Assembly (NCBI RefSeq): GCF_020165985.1
Contig: NZ_JAIUKZ010000019.1
Coordinates: 1-64,000 of the forward strand
Direction: 5' to 3'
Source of the DNA: Bacillus sp. RAR_GA_16
GTDB taxonomy: Bacteria; Bacillota; Bacilli; Bacillales; Guptibacillaceae
DNA: 64,000 nucleotides
Under the pieces are notes generated by a model. The model was not told where the DNA came from, made no database searches, and worked only from the letters and a program-made list of their open reading frames with translations. The position numbers and the translations under genes are program-made. Below, in pieces: positions 42,090 through 50,338 of this stretch (positions within the stretch are counted from its first letter, which is position 1; every line of letters begins with the position of its first letter).

Positions 42090-43196
42090 ATGGCCACATC
42101 AAGACAACAACTAAACCACCAAAGGAAATACGAGGCTCTCCTCCCTTCTCTTCCTGAGTATGTTCGTGATTACATACTGGCGTTAGAAGAAAATGAGCGT
42201 TCTGCATCAACTATCCTGAACTATGTAATTGATATCAAAAGCTTTTTGGAATGGCTACAGATACAAGGGATCGCTGAGGATAGGCTAATTAAGGATCTTT
42301 CACATGAAGTACTCGCTACCCTTCCTTTAGACGCAGCTCGGGCTTACTTTAACCAGGTTTCAAATGAAGAAATTCAAGTTTCTCGATTTGAAACGAAAAA
42401 GCGAGAACGGGCGTCTGTTAATCGCAAAAAGTCAGCTTTACGATCCCTTTTCAAATATCTTACCACTCAAACTGAACAGGCGAATGGCGAGCCTCTCTTC
42501 CATCGAAATGTGATGCAAAAAATAGCCGTTATTAAACCAAAGGAAACCCTTAATGAACGTAGCCGGAAACTAGCAGACAACATTTTTCAAGAAGATGATG
42601 ATGTTGCCTTTTTACGTTATCTTCAGCAAGAATATGAATGGTCCTTAAGTGATCGTCAGCGTTCTTACTTTTTAAGGGATAAAGAGCGTGATTTTGCGAT
42701 TCTTTCTCTCTTTTTAGGAAGTGGAATTCGATTAAATGAGCTTGCGGACATTCGCTTGCGCGATTTACACGTTCAAAACAGTAGCATATCGGTCATTCGT
42801 AAAGGAAACAAAATGGATAGTGTATACGTAATTTCGGAAGTGTTTGAAGATATTTCCAATTACATTGGTGTTCGTAAGGAACGTTATGGTGGTACCGATG
42901 CTGAGCATGAGTACTTGTTTCTATCTAAATACAAGAAACAAGCGACCCCTCTTTCCGTTCGCACCATTCAAGATCTTGTGAGAAAGTACACCAAATCTTA
43001 TCAAAAAGAGATGTCTCCTCATAAGCTACGGCATACGTATGCGACGAATCTGATGAATGAGAGTAAAGATTTATCACTCGTTATGGAACAACTCGGCCAC
43101 TCCTCTACTTCCACTTCGATTTTATATGTGCACTCTACACAAGAAAAAGCGAAACGTGCCTCCGAAGCGCTCGGTGCTCGAAGAAATAGAACTTGA
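42090..43196 (+). CDS. xerS: Tyrosine recombinase XerS-like (368 aa)
   Basis: N-terminal SAM-like core-binding domain (about 20-140) and C-terminal catalytic domain with Arg in GSGIRLNELADI, HKLRHTYATNLM, LGHSSTSTSILYVH (His and nucleophile Tyr). Length and the segments DRQRSYFLRDKERDFAI and HEYLFLSKYKKQA match XerS, the single-recombinase dimer-resolution enzyme. ATG at 42090 after TTAGGAGGA. An accessory-island location suggests either the housekeeping XerS whose locus gathers islands, or an island integrase. No dif-like site is evident nearby. Confidence 0.82.
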   Translation: MATSRQQLNHQRKYEALLPSLPEYVRDYILALEENERSASTILNYVIDIKSFLEWLQIQGIAEDRLIKDLSHEVLATLPLDAARAYFNQVSNEEIQVSRFETKKRERASVNRKKSALRSLFKYLTTQTEQANGEPLFHRNVMQKIAVIKPKETLNERSRKLADNIFQEDDDVAFLRYLQQEYEWSLSDRQRSYFLRDKERDFAILSLFLGSGIRLNELADIRLRDLHVQNSSISVIRKGNKMDSVYVISEVFEDISNYIGVRKERYGGTDAEHEYLFLSKYKKQATPLSVRTIQDLVRKYTKSYQKEMSPHKLRHTYATNLMNESKDLSLVMEQLGHSSTSTSILYVHSTQEKAKRASEALGARRNRT

Positions 43197-43354
43197 TCTG
43201 ATGAGGGCTAAATTTGAATACGTAGAATGAAAATATATACTTTAATGAATAACGGATTATGATACCTATCGGAAAACCTTAAATTCCATTTAAAAAGGAA
43301 AGTGAAATGTAATGGGATTTGCGCTATGATTTGTCTACGTATTTGTAAATAAAA

Positions 43355-43388
43355 GCAACATCGCTATGAATTGCGATGTTGTTTTATT
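43355..43388 (+). terminator. Terminator after xerS
   Basis: GCAACATCGC, eight-base loop, GCGATGTTG, then TTTTATT. Confidence 0.75.
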
Positions 43389-43564
43389 CAACCCTGCATG
43401 TTCAATTAGGTTTCGAGATATCATGAAGTAGCCTATAAATTACTCCCCCATACAAAATAGAAATTACAATAGTACATGAAGTCGTAGCATAAGATATTTT
43501 CATTTTTAACTGCATTTGTTCAATAAACAGAGTTAATTAAGCAAACAAGTTACAACCCTTTTAC

Positions 43565-44452
43565 TTATTCACCATCACCACCACTTGACTCAATATCCAA
43601 ACCTTCTATGTTAGAATATAAACTTGGAATTAAATCGCATAATTTGCGTAGTTTACTAACATTGGCATCTTTAGATGATGTTGAATTAAAAGCAGTATCT
43701 ATATCCTTTTCTATTGCAATTAACGACTTGAATTTCTCACTTTCACTTGATTCTGTATAATATAGAATGGTTTTATACAGGCTAGATAATTTCACAAGAT
43801 TGTAGAGTTCTATATATATTATATTTTTTAATTGTTCCTTGGTGGATTTCTCCAAATCTAAATTCATGCCTTTGAAGATTTCTTCTATATCTATTTTTAA
43901 TGTATCTAGTTCTGTTAAAACTGTACTTAATACTTGTTTAGCACGTGGGGAAAACTGTTCTGTATTCCATTTATTAAACGATACAGGAAAGTATTTACTT
44001 GCAATTCTAGCTCCCTCTTCTGTTCGAATGAGCTCGGTTTCAATATCTTCGGGAGTATAAAAGTGAAACTCACCCTTTTTTTGTTGACTTATTGTCCTAA
44101 CAGTTTTCGCTAAACTTTCAGTAACCGAAGTTGAATAAAATCCTATAAAACTTGAGCAGTTATACAGATTAAGTCTGTTTTCTAAATTAGATTCGTGAGG
44201 TGCACTTACACTTTTTCCTGATGGACCTGTATGAACATAGTGCTTACAACTCACCAACCAACTTATTTTTGTTTGCCCAAGTCTTCCTTGCCTAATCTCC
44301 TCAATGATTAAATCTCTGCCGCCATCGGGGCCATCATAAGGGCCATCAACAATTACAAAACCTAAGAGTTTTAGAAAATCTCTGGCAAAATATTCGAACG
44401 TATTATTACTACCTCTCGAACTTTCAATTTCTTTAAAATTTAAAAAAGCCAA
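43565..44452 (-). CDS. Mrr-like restriction endonuclease (295 aa)
   Basis: TTG start (complement of 44450-44452) eight bases after GGAGG. The N-terminal 110 residues form a PD-(D/E)xK nuclease of the Mrr type: FEYFARDFLKLLGF, DGPDGGRDL (catalytic D43) and SWLVSCKHY (K70), where the acidic or Gln residue before xK is serine, a modest deviation. The C-terminal half is helical without a known domain. Mrr-like enzymes act on modified DNA or with partner ATPases; no methyltransferase is near. Faces away from xerS in a cluster of minus-strand defence genes. Confidence 0.72.
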   Translation of the reverse strand: MAFLNFKEIESSRGSNNTFEYFARDFLKLLGFVIVDGPYDGPDGGRDLIIEEIRQGRLGQTKISWLVSCKHYVHTGPSGKSVSAPHESNLENRLNLYNCSSFIGFYSTSVTESLAKTVRTISQQKKGEFHFYTPEDIETELIRTEEGARIASKYFPVSFNKWNTEQFSPRAKQVLSTVLTELDTLKIDIEEIFKGMNLDLEKSTKEQLKNIIYIELYNLVKLSSLYKTILYYTESSESEKFKSLIAIEKDIDTAFNSTSSKDANVSKLRKLCDLIPSLYSNIEGLDIESSGGDGE

Positions 44453-44546
44453 ATTTTGTTCCTCCACTTCAATTAGTATTTAACCCCTCTTTTTTAGGCT
44501 TAAATGATTCAGTTCATGTGTTAAATGATATGGGGAAAATAGAGAA

Positions 44547-44568
44547 CATCTTAGGAAAGCCTAAGATG
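44547..44568 (-). terminator. Hairpin between the 320-aa gene and the Mrr-like gene
   Basis: CATCTTAGG and CCTAAGATG with a 4-base loop, followed on the minus strand by TTCTCTATTTT. Confidence 0.55.
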
Positions 44569-44593
44569 CCTCCGCATAAAGATTTAAAGTTAT

Positions 44594-45556
44594 TTAGCTA
44601 GCCGATTTTTCCACTAGTTCAATGAATTCTTGGTCCGTCAGTCGATTCGTGTGTTTTTTTGAAAGAAGCATACTTTGAATTGAAGCTCTGAATTGATCCA
44701 TTAAAATAGGTACATTCTTTGACACTTCAAATACATACTCTTTGATGCTTTTTCCAGATTTTTTTATTTCAGTGGTACGAATATCTGTCTTCTTTACTTT
44801 TTTGGTTTTCTTGCCATTTTTGTCGAAGTCAATTCTGACTAGACCTGTTTCTTCTGCAAGGTGATCCTTCATTCTTTTTTCGAGTACTTGATAAGTACAG
44901 TATTGACCAGCTGAGTATCGATAGGTTTTCACGGCAATTTTCTTCGGGACCAGTAAAATAGGTTTAGTTTCACTGCTTACTAGTAATGGATAATCGCGAC
45001 AGGTTTCCCATTGTTTTGTATGATTGTTCCAACAGGGTCCAATATCAATTTTCTCGTTTCCTAAAGGAATGTTGTGCTTTGCACACTGTTCTTTTGTAAA
45101 GTCCATTAGATGTTTTCGGATGATATTCGTAACCAAGTCGGATAACCGGTCTTCACCGAAATTTTTGACTAAGACATGAAGGTCTTCTAACCGTTTCACT
45201 AATCCTTTTTCTATCATTTTATCGGCCACAACTCGTTTGAAAACTTCTGAAAGCAAATCCTTTGAGGCTCCGTTCCCCCGTGGTTTGCTTTTCGACAAGC
45301 CAAAACATGTTTCATTGGGTTCATGTCCTGAATCAAATAAGGCTTGTGCTTCACTTACCTTATTATTCTGGTACAAATCGATGATGTGTTGAAAAAATCC
45401 TGTAATTGTCTCAGATGCTTGTTTAAACCAAGGACCTTTTTCAATATGAATCCAACAGGGGTCGATAAATAACTTCACATCAAATGCTGAATTTACATCT
45501 ACAAAATCCAATTCTGCCTGCGACAAGCCTAACTGAAATTCTTCACTGATTCTCAA
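44594..45556 (-). CDS. Unrecognised protein in the defence cluster (320 aa)
   Basis: TTG start at complement 45554-45556, seven bases after AGGGGG and overlapping the stop of a 25-residue upstream frame. The protein has conserved-looking acidic and aromatic features (LDFVDVNSAFDVKLFIDP, SKSKPRGNGASKDLL), a Lys-rich middle (GKKTKKVKKTDIRTTEIKK) and a helical C-terminus. No signal peptide or membrane helix. I do not recognise the family. Context (Mrr-like nuclease downstream, small RNA and GIY-YIG/HTH pair upstream) suggests a defence role. Confidence 0.55.
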   Translation of the reverse strand: MRISEEFQLGLSQAELDFVDVNSAFDVKLFIDPCWIHIEKGPWFKQASETITGFFQHIIDLYQNNKVSEAQALFDSGHEPNETCFGLSKSKPRGNGASKDLLSEVFKRVVADKMIEKGLVKRLEDLHVLVKNFGEDRLSDLVTNIIRKHLMDFTKEQCAKHNIPLGNEKIDIGPCWNNHTKQWETCRDYPLLVSSETKPILLVPKKIAVKTYRYSAGQYCTYQVLEKRMKDHLAEETGLVRIDFDKNGKKTKKVKKTDIRTTEIKKSGKSIKEYVFEVSKNVPILMDQFRASIQSMLLSKKHTNRLTDQEFIELVEKSAS

Positions 45557-45630
45557 AGGGATTGTCCCCCTTTTCCAATCAGGCTGGAGCTAGCGTACGA
45601 GGTAACTGTTTTGTGATTTTGACTGTTCAT
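45553..45630 (-). CDS. Upstream small ORF overlapping the 320-aa gene (25 aa)
   Basis: ATG (complement of 45628-45630) follows GAGAGGAG by eight bases. It reads MNSQNHKTVTSYASSS and ends at a TGA that overlaps the TTG start of the next gene (TTGA). The good ribosome site and the coupled stop/start suggest translational control of the larger gene. Confidence 0.45.
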   Translation of the reverse strand: MNSQNHKTVTSYASSSLIGKGGQSL

Positions 45631-45655
45631 CTTTTTTTCTCCTCTCAATTTGTTT

Positions 45656-45835
45656 TTCTCACAAATTGTTATACATCGAGGAGGATTGAGTAATTCTATC
45701 AATATTATGAAATGGGTTATTTTACTTATTTAAAGTTCCATTTTAGTTTGATATGATATACTCATTGAAATAGTTTACGATGCTTTTCTCAAACAGATGT
45801 TGGCGCATCAGTTTGAGCATAACAATTTGTGAGAA
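45656..45835. repeat. Pair of 17-bp inverted repeats flanking a promoter
   Basis: TTCTCACAAATTGTTAT (45656-45672) is exactly inverted at 45819-45835, 146 bases away. One arm lies in the leader of the 320-aa gene, the other inside the putative plus-strand small RNA, so the two transcripts would share this 5'-proximal element or could pair with each other. Confidence 0.6.
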
Positions 45836-45866
45836 GGACACCTTTAAAGGTGTTCTTTTTTTATTA
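45748..45866 (+). ncRNA. Putative small RNA with extended -10 promoter and terminator
   Basis: TGATATACT (45754-45762) is an extended -10 element. About 100 bases follow without an ORF, containing a stable stem (CTCAAACaGATG / CATCaGTTTGAG at about 45788-45817), the inverted-repeat arm, and a palindromic terminator ACACCTTTAAAGGTGT followed by TCTTTTTTT. No Rfam family is recognised. It is divergent from the 320-aa defence gene. Confidence 0.45.
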
Positions 45867-45872
45867 TACGAC

Positions 45873-45912
45873 ACATTACGTATAGTCAATATCGTTATTA
45901 CGTACGTAATGT
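45873..45912. promoter_or_regulatory. TACGTA-type operator-like repeats
   Basis: ACATTACGTA (45873-45882) recurs inverted as TACGTAATGT (45903-45912), with a perfect 14-base palindrome ATTACGTACGTAAT at the right end. The arrangement resembles tandem sites for a small dimeric repressor. Confidence 0.45.
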
Positions 45913-45999
45913 AATATTATTATATCCGATTTAAATCTCCTTTACAATAAAATAGTACATTTGTTCTGGAAAAATTTTTTTGAAATTAAAAAAGACAGC

Positions 46000-46401
46000 T
46001 TATGCTGTCTCTACTTGATTAGGAAACTCATTAATTCGATTCATTCTAATATTGTTAAAGCTGTTATAACAAAATGGACACGTTAGGGAACTATATTCAG
46101 GTGTAGCAGGATGAATTTTGTTAAGCAACATGTCCCGCAGGTTATGGTACAGGGATGATTCTGAAATAAAACACTTTTCTTTTGAGTCGAATAGATAATA
46201 CTCAAAGTAGTGTGCGTATTTCAGATAAGGATGGGTGATTAATCGGTTTCTTAAATTGAGATCAGACCTCCCAATGTAAAAAGGAAAGGTCTGATTTCCA
46301 ATCTTACGATATAAAACATAAGTTCCTTTTTTATATTCAGGAATGAGGAGACGAATTAACCAAGGCTTAGTGGTATAAATTCTCGGTTGGAATCGTTCCA
46401 T
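46000..46401 (-). CDS. GIY-YIG nuclease-like protein (133 aa)
   Basis: Compact GIY-YIG domain: GTYVLY (26-31), then FYIGRSDLNLRNRL (41-54) with the conserved Arg. A C-terminal CPFCYNSF hints at half of a zinc site. No additional DNA-binding domain, so it may depend on a partner; the gene before it (helix-turn-helix, one-base TAATG overlap) is the likely one. The second catalytic tyrosine and glutamate region is short, so activity is uncertain. Confidence 0.6.
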   Translation of the reverse strand: MERFQPRIYTTKPWLIRLLIPEYKKGTYVLYRKIGNQTFPFYIGRSDLNLRNRLITHPYLKYAHYFEYYLFDSKEKCFISESSLYHNLRDMLLNKIHPATPEYSSLTCPFCYNSFNNIRMNRINEFPNQVETA

Positions 46402-46892
46402 TATATTGCAGCCTTTAAACAGGCTTTGTATTCGGCTCTTGCTCTACTGATTTTTGTACGCATTTGTTTAATTGGTAGTTGATGCTCGTCTGATAGGCGC
46501 TGAGCACCACCTTCAGAGCTTAAAGAAGATAAGATGGCCTTCGTCAAATTATTTAAGCTAGCTTTTTGGATTTCATCTACTAGCTCAAATCGCCTAACCT
46601 CTAGCTCATCGGTTAATTCAGGTTCAATACATGCTATTGAATTGATACCTGCTTTCGTAGAGAGTGTTTCATGAAGCTTCATACGGGAGCGTAATTGCTT
46701 ACCGGCGCTACCCATGGCATTATTTACAATTTGCTTTGGGCACCCTGTCTTTTCAGGTTTGTTGAGAACATAGTCTAGTGCCAGCTCAATACGATCCATT
46801 CCGTAGCTACCTTTTCCATACATGCTTTCCTTCTTACGCATTTCATTTAACAGTTCCAAACTCGCAATTACATCCTTACTCATTTCCATCAT
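46401..46892 (-). CDS. Helix-turn-helix protein coupled to the GIY-YIG gene (163 aa)
   Basis: ATG ATG start after GGAGAGG. Helical protein; the C-terminal 35 residues (RLSDEHQLPIKQMRTKISRARAEYK) resemble the sigma-region-4 type helix-turn-helix, and the N-terminus has a MDRIELALDYVL helix. It shares one base with the downstream GIY-YIG gene. Probably a DNA-binding partner or regulator; the family is not recognised. Confidence 0.5.
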   Translation of the reverse strand: MMEMSKDVIASLELLNEMRKKESMYGKGSYGMDRIELALDYVLNKPEKTGCPKQIVNNAMGSAGKQLRSRMKLHETLSTKAGINSIACIEPELTDELEVRRFELVDEIQKASLNNLTKAILSSLSSEGGAQRLSDEHQLPIKQMRTKISRARAEYKACLKAAI

Positions 46893-47118
46893 AGCCTCTC
46901 CATTCTTAGTGTCCGCTGTAGACAGTCGGTCACTTGATTTTGAGTTTCGTTTTGATGTGTTTAAACTGTATCCGCCAAAATGGTCGGTTACGTGATGACA
47001 AGGAAGAATATACCACCTTTTCTGAAAATTAGCAATATGTCCCTTCCTGCTTGATGACTAACAAACCAATACTGCTCTCATCCCTATTGGGGGACAAGAG
47101 TGGTAAAAATTTCATAAA
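46893..47118. other. Short intergenic region, nothing recognised
   Basis: Lies between the GHKL ATPase terminator and the helix-turn-helix gene. It should hold that gene's promoter, but no convincing hexamers were found. Confidence 0.3.
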
Positions 47119-47150
47119 AAAAGAAAACGCCCTAAGGACGTTTTCTTTGG
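47119..47150 (-). terminator. Terminator of the GHKL ATPase gene
   Basis: AAAGAAAACG and CGTTTTCTTT around an 8-9 base loop; on the minus strand a T-run follows directly after the ATPase stop codon. Confidence 0.8.
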
Positions 47151-47152
47151 TA

Positions 47153-48868
47153 TTAAAATGAGCGCAGCATTTCTCTCACATAGGAAGATGAGAATTGAGA
47201 CCAGTAGGATCGTAAATCTGAATAAACATCGTCAGGATGCATATGCATGTTTTCAGCTTTGGCGTAAGCCATAAACAAAATGTCAATTGCCCCTTCAACT
47301 TTGACTGCTAGCTCCTGTATTTCAGTTGAATCCAAGTCTGTGTTATTTCCTTTAGAAATTTCTTTAATTGGGTTGTAGATTTCACTAATGAAAGGGTGGC
47401 GTTGATTTATTTTCACAACGGCACGTCCGTTTAAATGCGTAATATCAAATAACTCTTTTCCAGGCCATGATGAGTCTACCAGTGTAATTGCTTGTTGTTC
47501 GATTTGAGTTCTCATATTATTAGCGAGGTCCTGATCCGTACTTTCATTTACACCAATATCTTGAAGAATTTCTAAAATCGTCATTTGTTCCTGCTCTTTA
47601 CTAGCTCCCATTCCTGCTCTACCAGGAATAGAAGTTTTCTCCACTTCTGTGACAGCTTTATTCGCGATAGTATGTTCAGTATCATTTTTTCTGGTATTCG
47701 TATTTGTTTCAGAAAAGAGTCGTTTGATTTCTTTTCTTGCTGCTCGAACAGGCTTATCTAGAGAATCCTTAATTGCTTTTCTTAATTTACCGACGGGTAC
47801 AGCACCTCGTTTGACGTTTCGTACTTGGAAATATTCGTCTAACGTTGCTGGAAAACTGATTTCGATACCAATAAATCGGTCAATGTTTTCGACTCGACCT
47901 GGCAATAGTCTTGGTATCACATCAAAATAGATCTCTCTGCCATTTCTCATAATGGTAATACATCCATCATTGTCTCGAAGATAAAGCTCCTTATATCGAG
48001 AAGCTGAGCGTAAATGTCCCCCTTCTCCACTCACTCTACGTAACTCTTTAGGAAGAAGTGTTACGGTTAATATCACATTTTCATTACCAATTGGAATTTC
48101 TGAACGATCGATAACTTGTGCTGGTATGTGATCGCCGCCAAGTATCTTATTGACACGAGGACTTTCCAATAGAAATAGTGGGTCATAAAGGTCAATGGTT
48201 TTCCCAGCTAATTGAATGCTCAACCCTTGATCTATATAAACGCGGAACGCTCTTGCTAAAAATTTCGTTAAATCTTGCATAGCTTCACTCACTGAATTTC
48301 CATACTTACCTTCGTTCTCTAAACGGTCAATTTTAGACCAGATAATTAAAGTACCTGACTCAAATGGTGTTTCTTTGTCCCAAGCCATATGATTTTCGTA
48401 TTCAGCTGGAAAACCGTCTACTTCTTTTGCAATGATATGAGTTTGTTCGCCTTTTGCAATTTCATCTAAATCCAAATAGGCATGATAGTAGTTGTCATTA
48501 CCTACTGGCTTTGTATAGATATCAATTCGTCTTCCTTGGCTTAAGGCTGCAGCTTTCATTCCTACTCCAAATCGTCCTAATCCTTTTCTTTGATTGTAGC
48601 GAGTGGAAAAGCCGATTTTTAATGTTTGGGCTAAGATCTCTGGCTCGATTCCCATTCCGTCATCAGCGAACGCTATTGTTTCAATACTCTTTGTTTTTTT
48701 ATGTTGATATGGTTCAATTTTTATAATTTGGCATCTTGCTTCAATTGAATTATCGACTAATTCTCCTATTGCAGTGGACAGGTCAAACCCAGAATCTCTC
48801 CAGCTTTCTAATGCTTTATCAACCTGGAAAATATCTGATTGCATAATATCTAATGTCTTTTCGCTCAT
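47153..48868 (-). CDS. MORC/MutL-like GHKL ATPase of a defence locus (571 aa)
   Basis: GHKL ATP-binding domain with N-box ELVDNS (E36, N40), DDGMG (70-73) and GLGRFGVGMKAA (96-107); a second domain with RNGREIYFDVIP and a lysine region (NVKRGAVPVGKLRKAIKD) corresponds to the S5 fold. The C-terminal 170 residues are divergent. This is the MORC-like branch known from restriction-modification-type operons, where the ATPase works with helicases and nucleases. Here no Z1 helicase or methylase is present; neighbours are GIY-YIG, Mrr-like and HNH nucleases. ATG after TTAGGAGGA. Confidence 0.72.
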   Translation of the reverse strand: MSEKTLDIMQSDIFQVDKALESWRDSGFDLSTAIGELVDNSIEARCQIIKIEPYQHKKTKSIETIAFADDGMGIEPEILAQTLKIGFSTRYNQRKGLGRFGVGMKAAALSQGRRIDIYTKPVGNDNYYHAYLDLDEIAKGEQTHIIAKEVDGFPAEYENHMAWDKETPFESGTLIIWSKIDRLENEGKYGNSVSEAMQDLTKFLARAFRVYIDQGLSIQLAGKTIDLYDPLFLLESPRVNKILGGDHIPAQVIDRSEIPIGNENVILTVTLLPKELRRVSGEGGHLRSASRYKELYLRDNDGCITIMRNGREIYFDVIPRLLPGRVENIDRFIGIEISFPATLDEYFQVRNVKRGAVPVGKLRKAIKDSLDKPVRAARKEIKRLFSETNTNTRKNDTEHTIANKAVTEVEKTSIPGRAGMGASKEQEQMTILEILQDIGVNESTDQDLANNMRTQIEQQAITLVDSSWPGKELFDITHLNGRAVVKINQRHPFISEIYNPIKEISKGNNTDLDSTEIQELAVKVEGAIDILFMAYAKAENMHMHPDDVYSDLRSYWSQFSSSYVREMLRSF

Positions 48869-49018
48869 TTTTATCCTCCTAATTATTGAGTTAGCCTAAT
48901 GGTCTATCTCAATATTTATTCTTCTTATCTCTATAGGGGGTGAGGAGACGAATAAATTTCAAGAATTAAATTATTATTTTTAAATTCTTCCTTTTTTGAA
49001 CAATGGAAGCAAATATTC

Positions 49019-49858
49019 TCATAAATCCATAGCCCTATAATCTTGTTCTTTTTGTGAAACTGTTGATAGTAAGAAACTATTATACTCTCTTCCATCAATG
49101 CCATAATGTACTCTTCTATGGCAATTCGGACAAATAGCTGCTACATTTTCTGGATCATCAATACCGCCATCTGATAATTGCTTCAGATGATGAACCTCTA
49201 AAAATAGATTACCATCCTGTTTTACAAAAGGGGCATTTTCTCCACAAGCTTCACATATCCCTTTTGCTCTTTTTAATGCGTATAGTTTTATTGCTGCTGC
49301 TCTTTTTCTTAGAATGTATGTACTAATCTTTTCAATACTATCATTGGATGCTTGTCCTTTAGCCAAACGTCTCAATTCCTGAATAGAGTTGCTTCTTAAC
49401 TCATGTTCCTCTAATTCGAAGTCAATGTGATCGGTACGCTTTAAATGAAATATAATCACTTGTCTAAGGTTTTGTGTATTGTCTGGTGCAAGCTGAGTTT
49501 CATAATTGATGTATGTCATTTCATCAATAAACTCAACCGTGCCACTTGATACATAATTAAATAAGTAAATGGTTTTTTTATTCTGTTCGTGCTCACGGAT
49601 CGCTTTATTTCCTTTTTTAAATTCCATGTCGCCTTTTTGTCCTTCACCAGTGTAGTTATAAATGGTCGAATCTTTGTTCCATCCATCCCTGTAACCATAC
49701 TCTTTACCACTATCACCGGTGAAAATGAAGATATAAGGATGGTTTTTAGGCGTTGAAATTCCACCTTGCTGTTGCCCCCCATATATATCATGAATGTTGC
49801 GGCGTCTATAGTGCTTCCCTTTCTTGAATTTATTACCGAAATGCAGATCAACTATCAA
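49019..49858 (-). CDS. SRA/YDG-like HNH endonuclease, putative modified-cytosine-dependent restriction enzyme (279 aa)
   Basis: TTG start (complement of 49856-49858) seven bases after GGAGGGG. The N-terminal domain (about 1-145) has the SRA-type pattern RRNIHDIYGGQQQGGIST, GYRDGWNKDSTIYNYTGEGQ and FKKGNKAIREH, which flips and reads a modified base. C-terminal HNH: GICEACGENAPF, EVHHLKQLSDGG and ICPNCHRRVHYG. Architecture SRA-HNH is that of known 5-methylcytosine-dependent enzymes. No methyltransferase nearby. Confidence 0.8.
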   Translation of the reverse strand: MIVDLHFGNKFKKGKHYRRRNIHDIYGGQQQGGISTPKNHPYIFIFTGDSGKEYGYRDGWNKDSTIYNYTGEGQKGDMEFKKGNKAIREHEQNKKTIYLFNYVSSGTVEFIDEMTYINYETQLAPDNTQNLRQVIIFHLKRTDHIDFELEEHELRSNSIQELRRLAKGQASNDSIEKISTYILRKRAAAIKLYALKRAKGICEACGENAPFVKQDGNLFLEVHHLKQLSDGGIDDPENVAAICPNCHRRVHYGIDGREYNSFLLSTVSQKEQDYRAMDL

Positions 49859-50338
49859 TAAATTCCCCTCCAGGTGTATCTTTTTCTAGTCACTGAATTA
49901 AGTTTTATATATTTAAGAATACCAATTAAAACCACTTTTTGGAAATGGGTTTTCTTTCAAAAAGTATGATAAGAGATAAGAGGTATTCATGTATATCCAG
50001 TCCCTTTTAACTCAAAAGATAGAAAATTAGAAGATCGTTTTAATCCAGGTTATCTAGAACATCAGAATTTTTTCCTCTTTATCCTAGAATAGAGAGTTGG
50101 TGGCTTTGTAAAATCAAATACTCAAAAGAAGGAGCATAATCCGTTATTTCTTTCATCATAATAAGATTTTTCTCAATGATTCAAGCGTCTCTTCTACCTA
50201 ACCTCCCTCTAACAAGTACTTCTCTTCCTCTTTAATGAAGTGCTTTCCCATCACTAGCAAAAAAATAAGAACATTTGTTCTTATGAAAGGTTGTGATTTT
50301 AAGTGTCCCCTCCCCTTTATTAAGAGAAGGAGGTTATT
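49859..50338. other. Intergenic region with one LexA-like box
   Basis: No ORF with a ribosome site. The box at 50267-50282 is annotated separately. Confidence 0.35.
50267..50282 (+). promoter_or_regulatory. LexA-like box upstream of the split sigma operon
   Basis: AAGAACATTTGTTCTT is a palindrome with GAAC-N4-GTTC, the core of the Bacillus LexA/DinR operator, 56 bases before the sigma-factor start. Two further copies occur in this cassette. Confidence 0.55.

Noticed and set aside
45656-45672. Similarity of the inverted repeat to the E. coli lac operator
   Set aside because: Only the half ATAACAATT is shared, there is no LacI-type gene, and the symmetry differs.
45769-45866. tracrRNA-like RNA of a CRISPR system
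   Set aside because: The hairpin-plus-terminator layout and repeat/anti-repeat pairing invite the idea, but there is no Cas9, no other cas gene and no direct-repeat array in the window.
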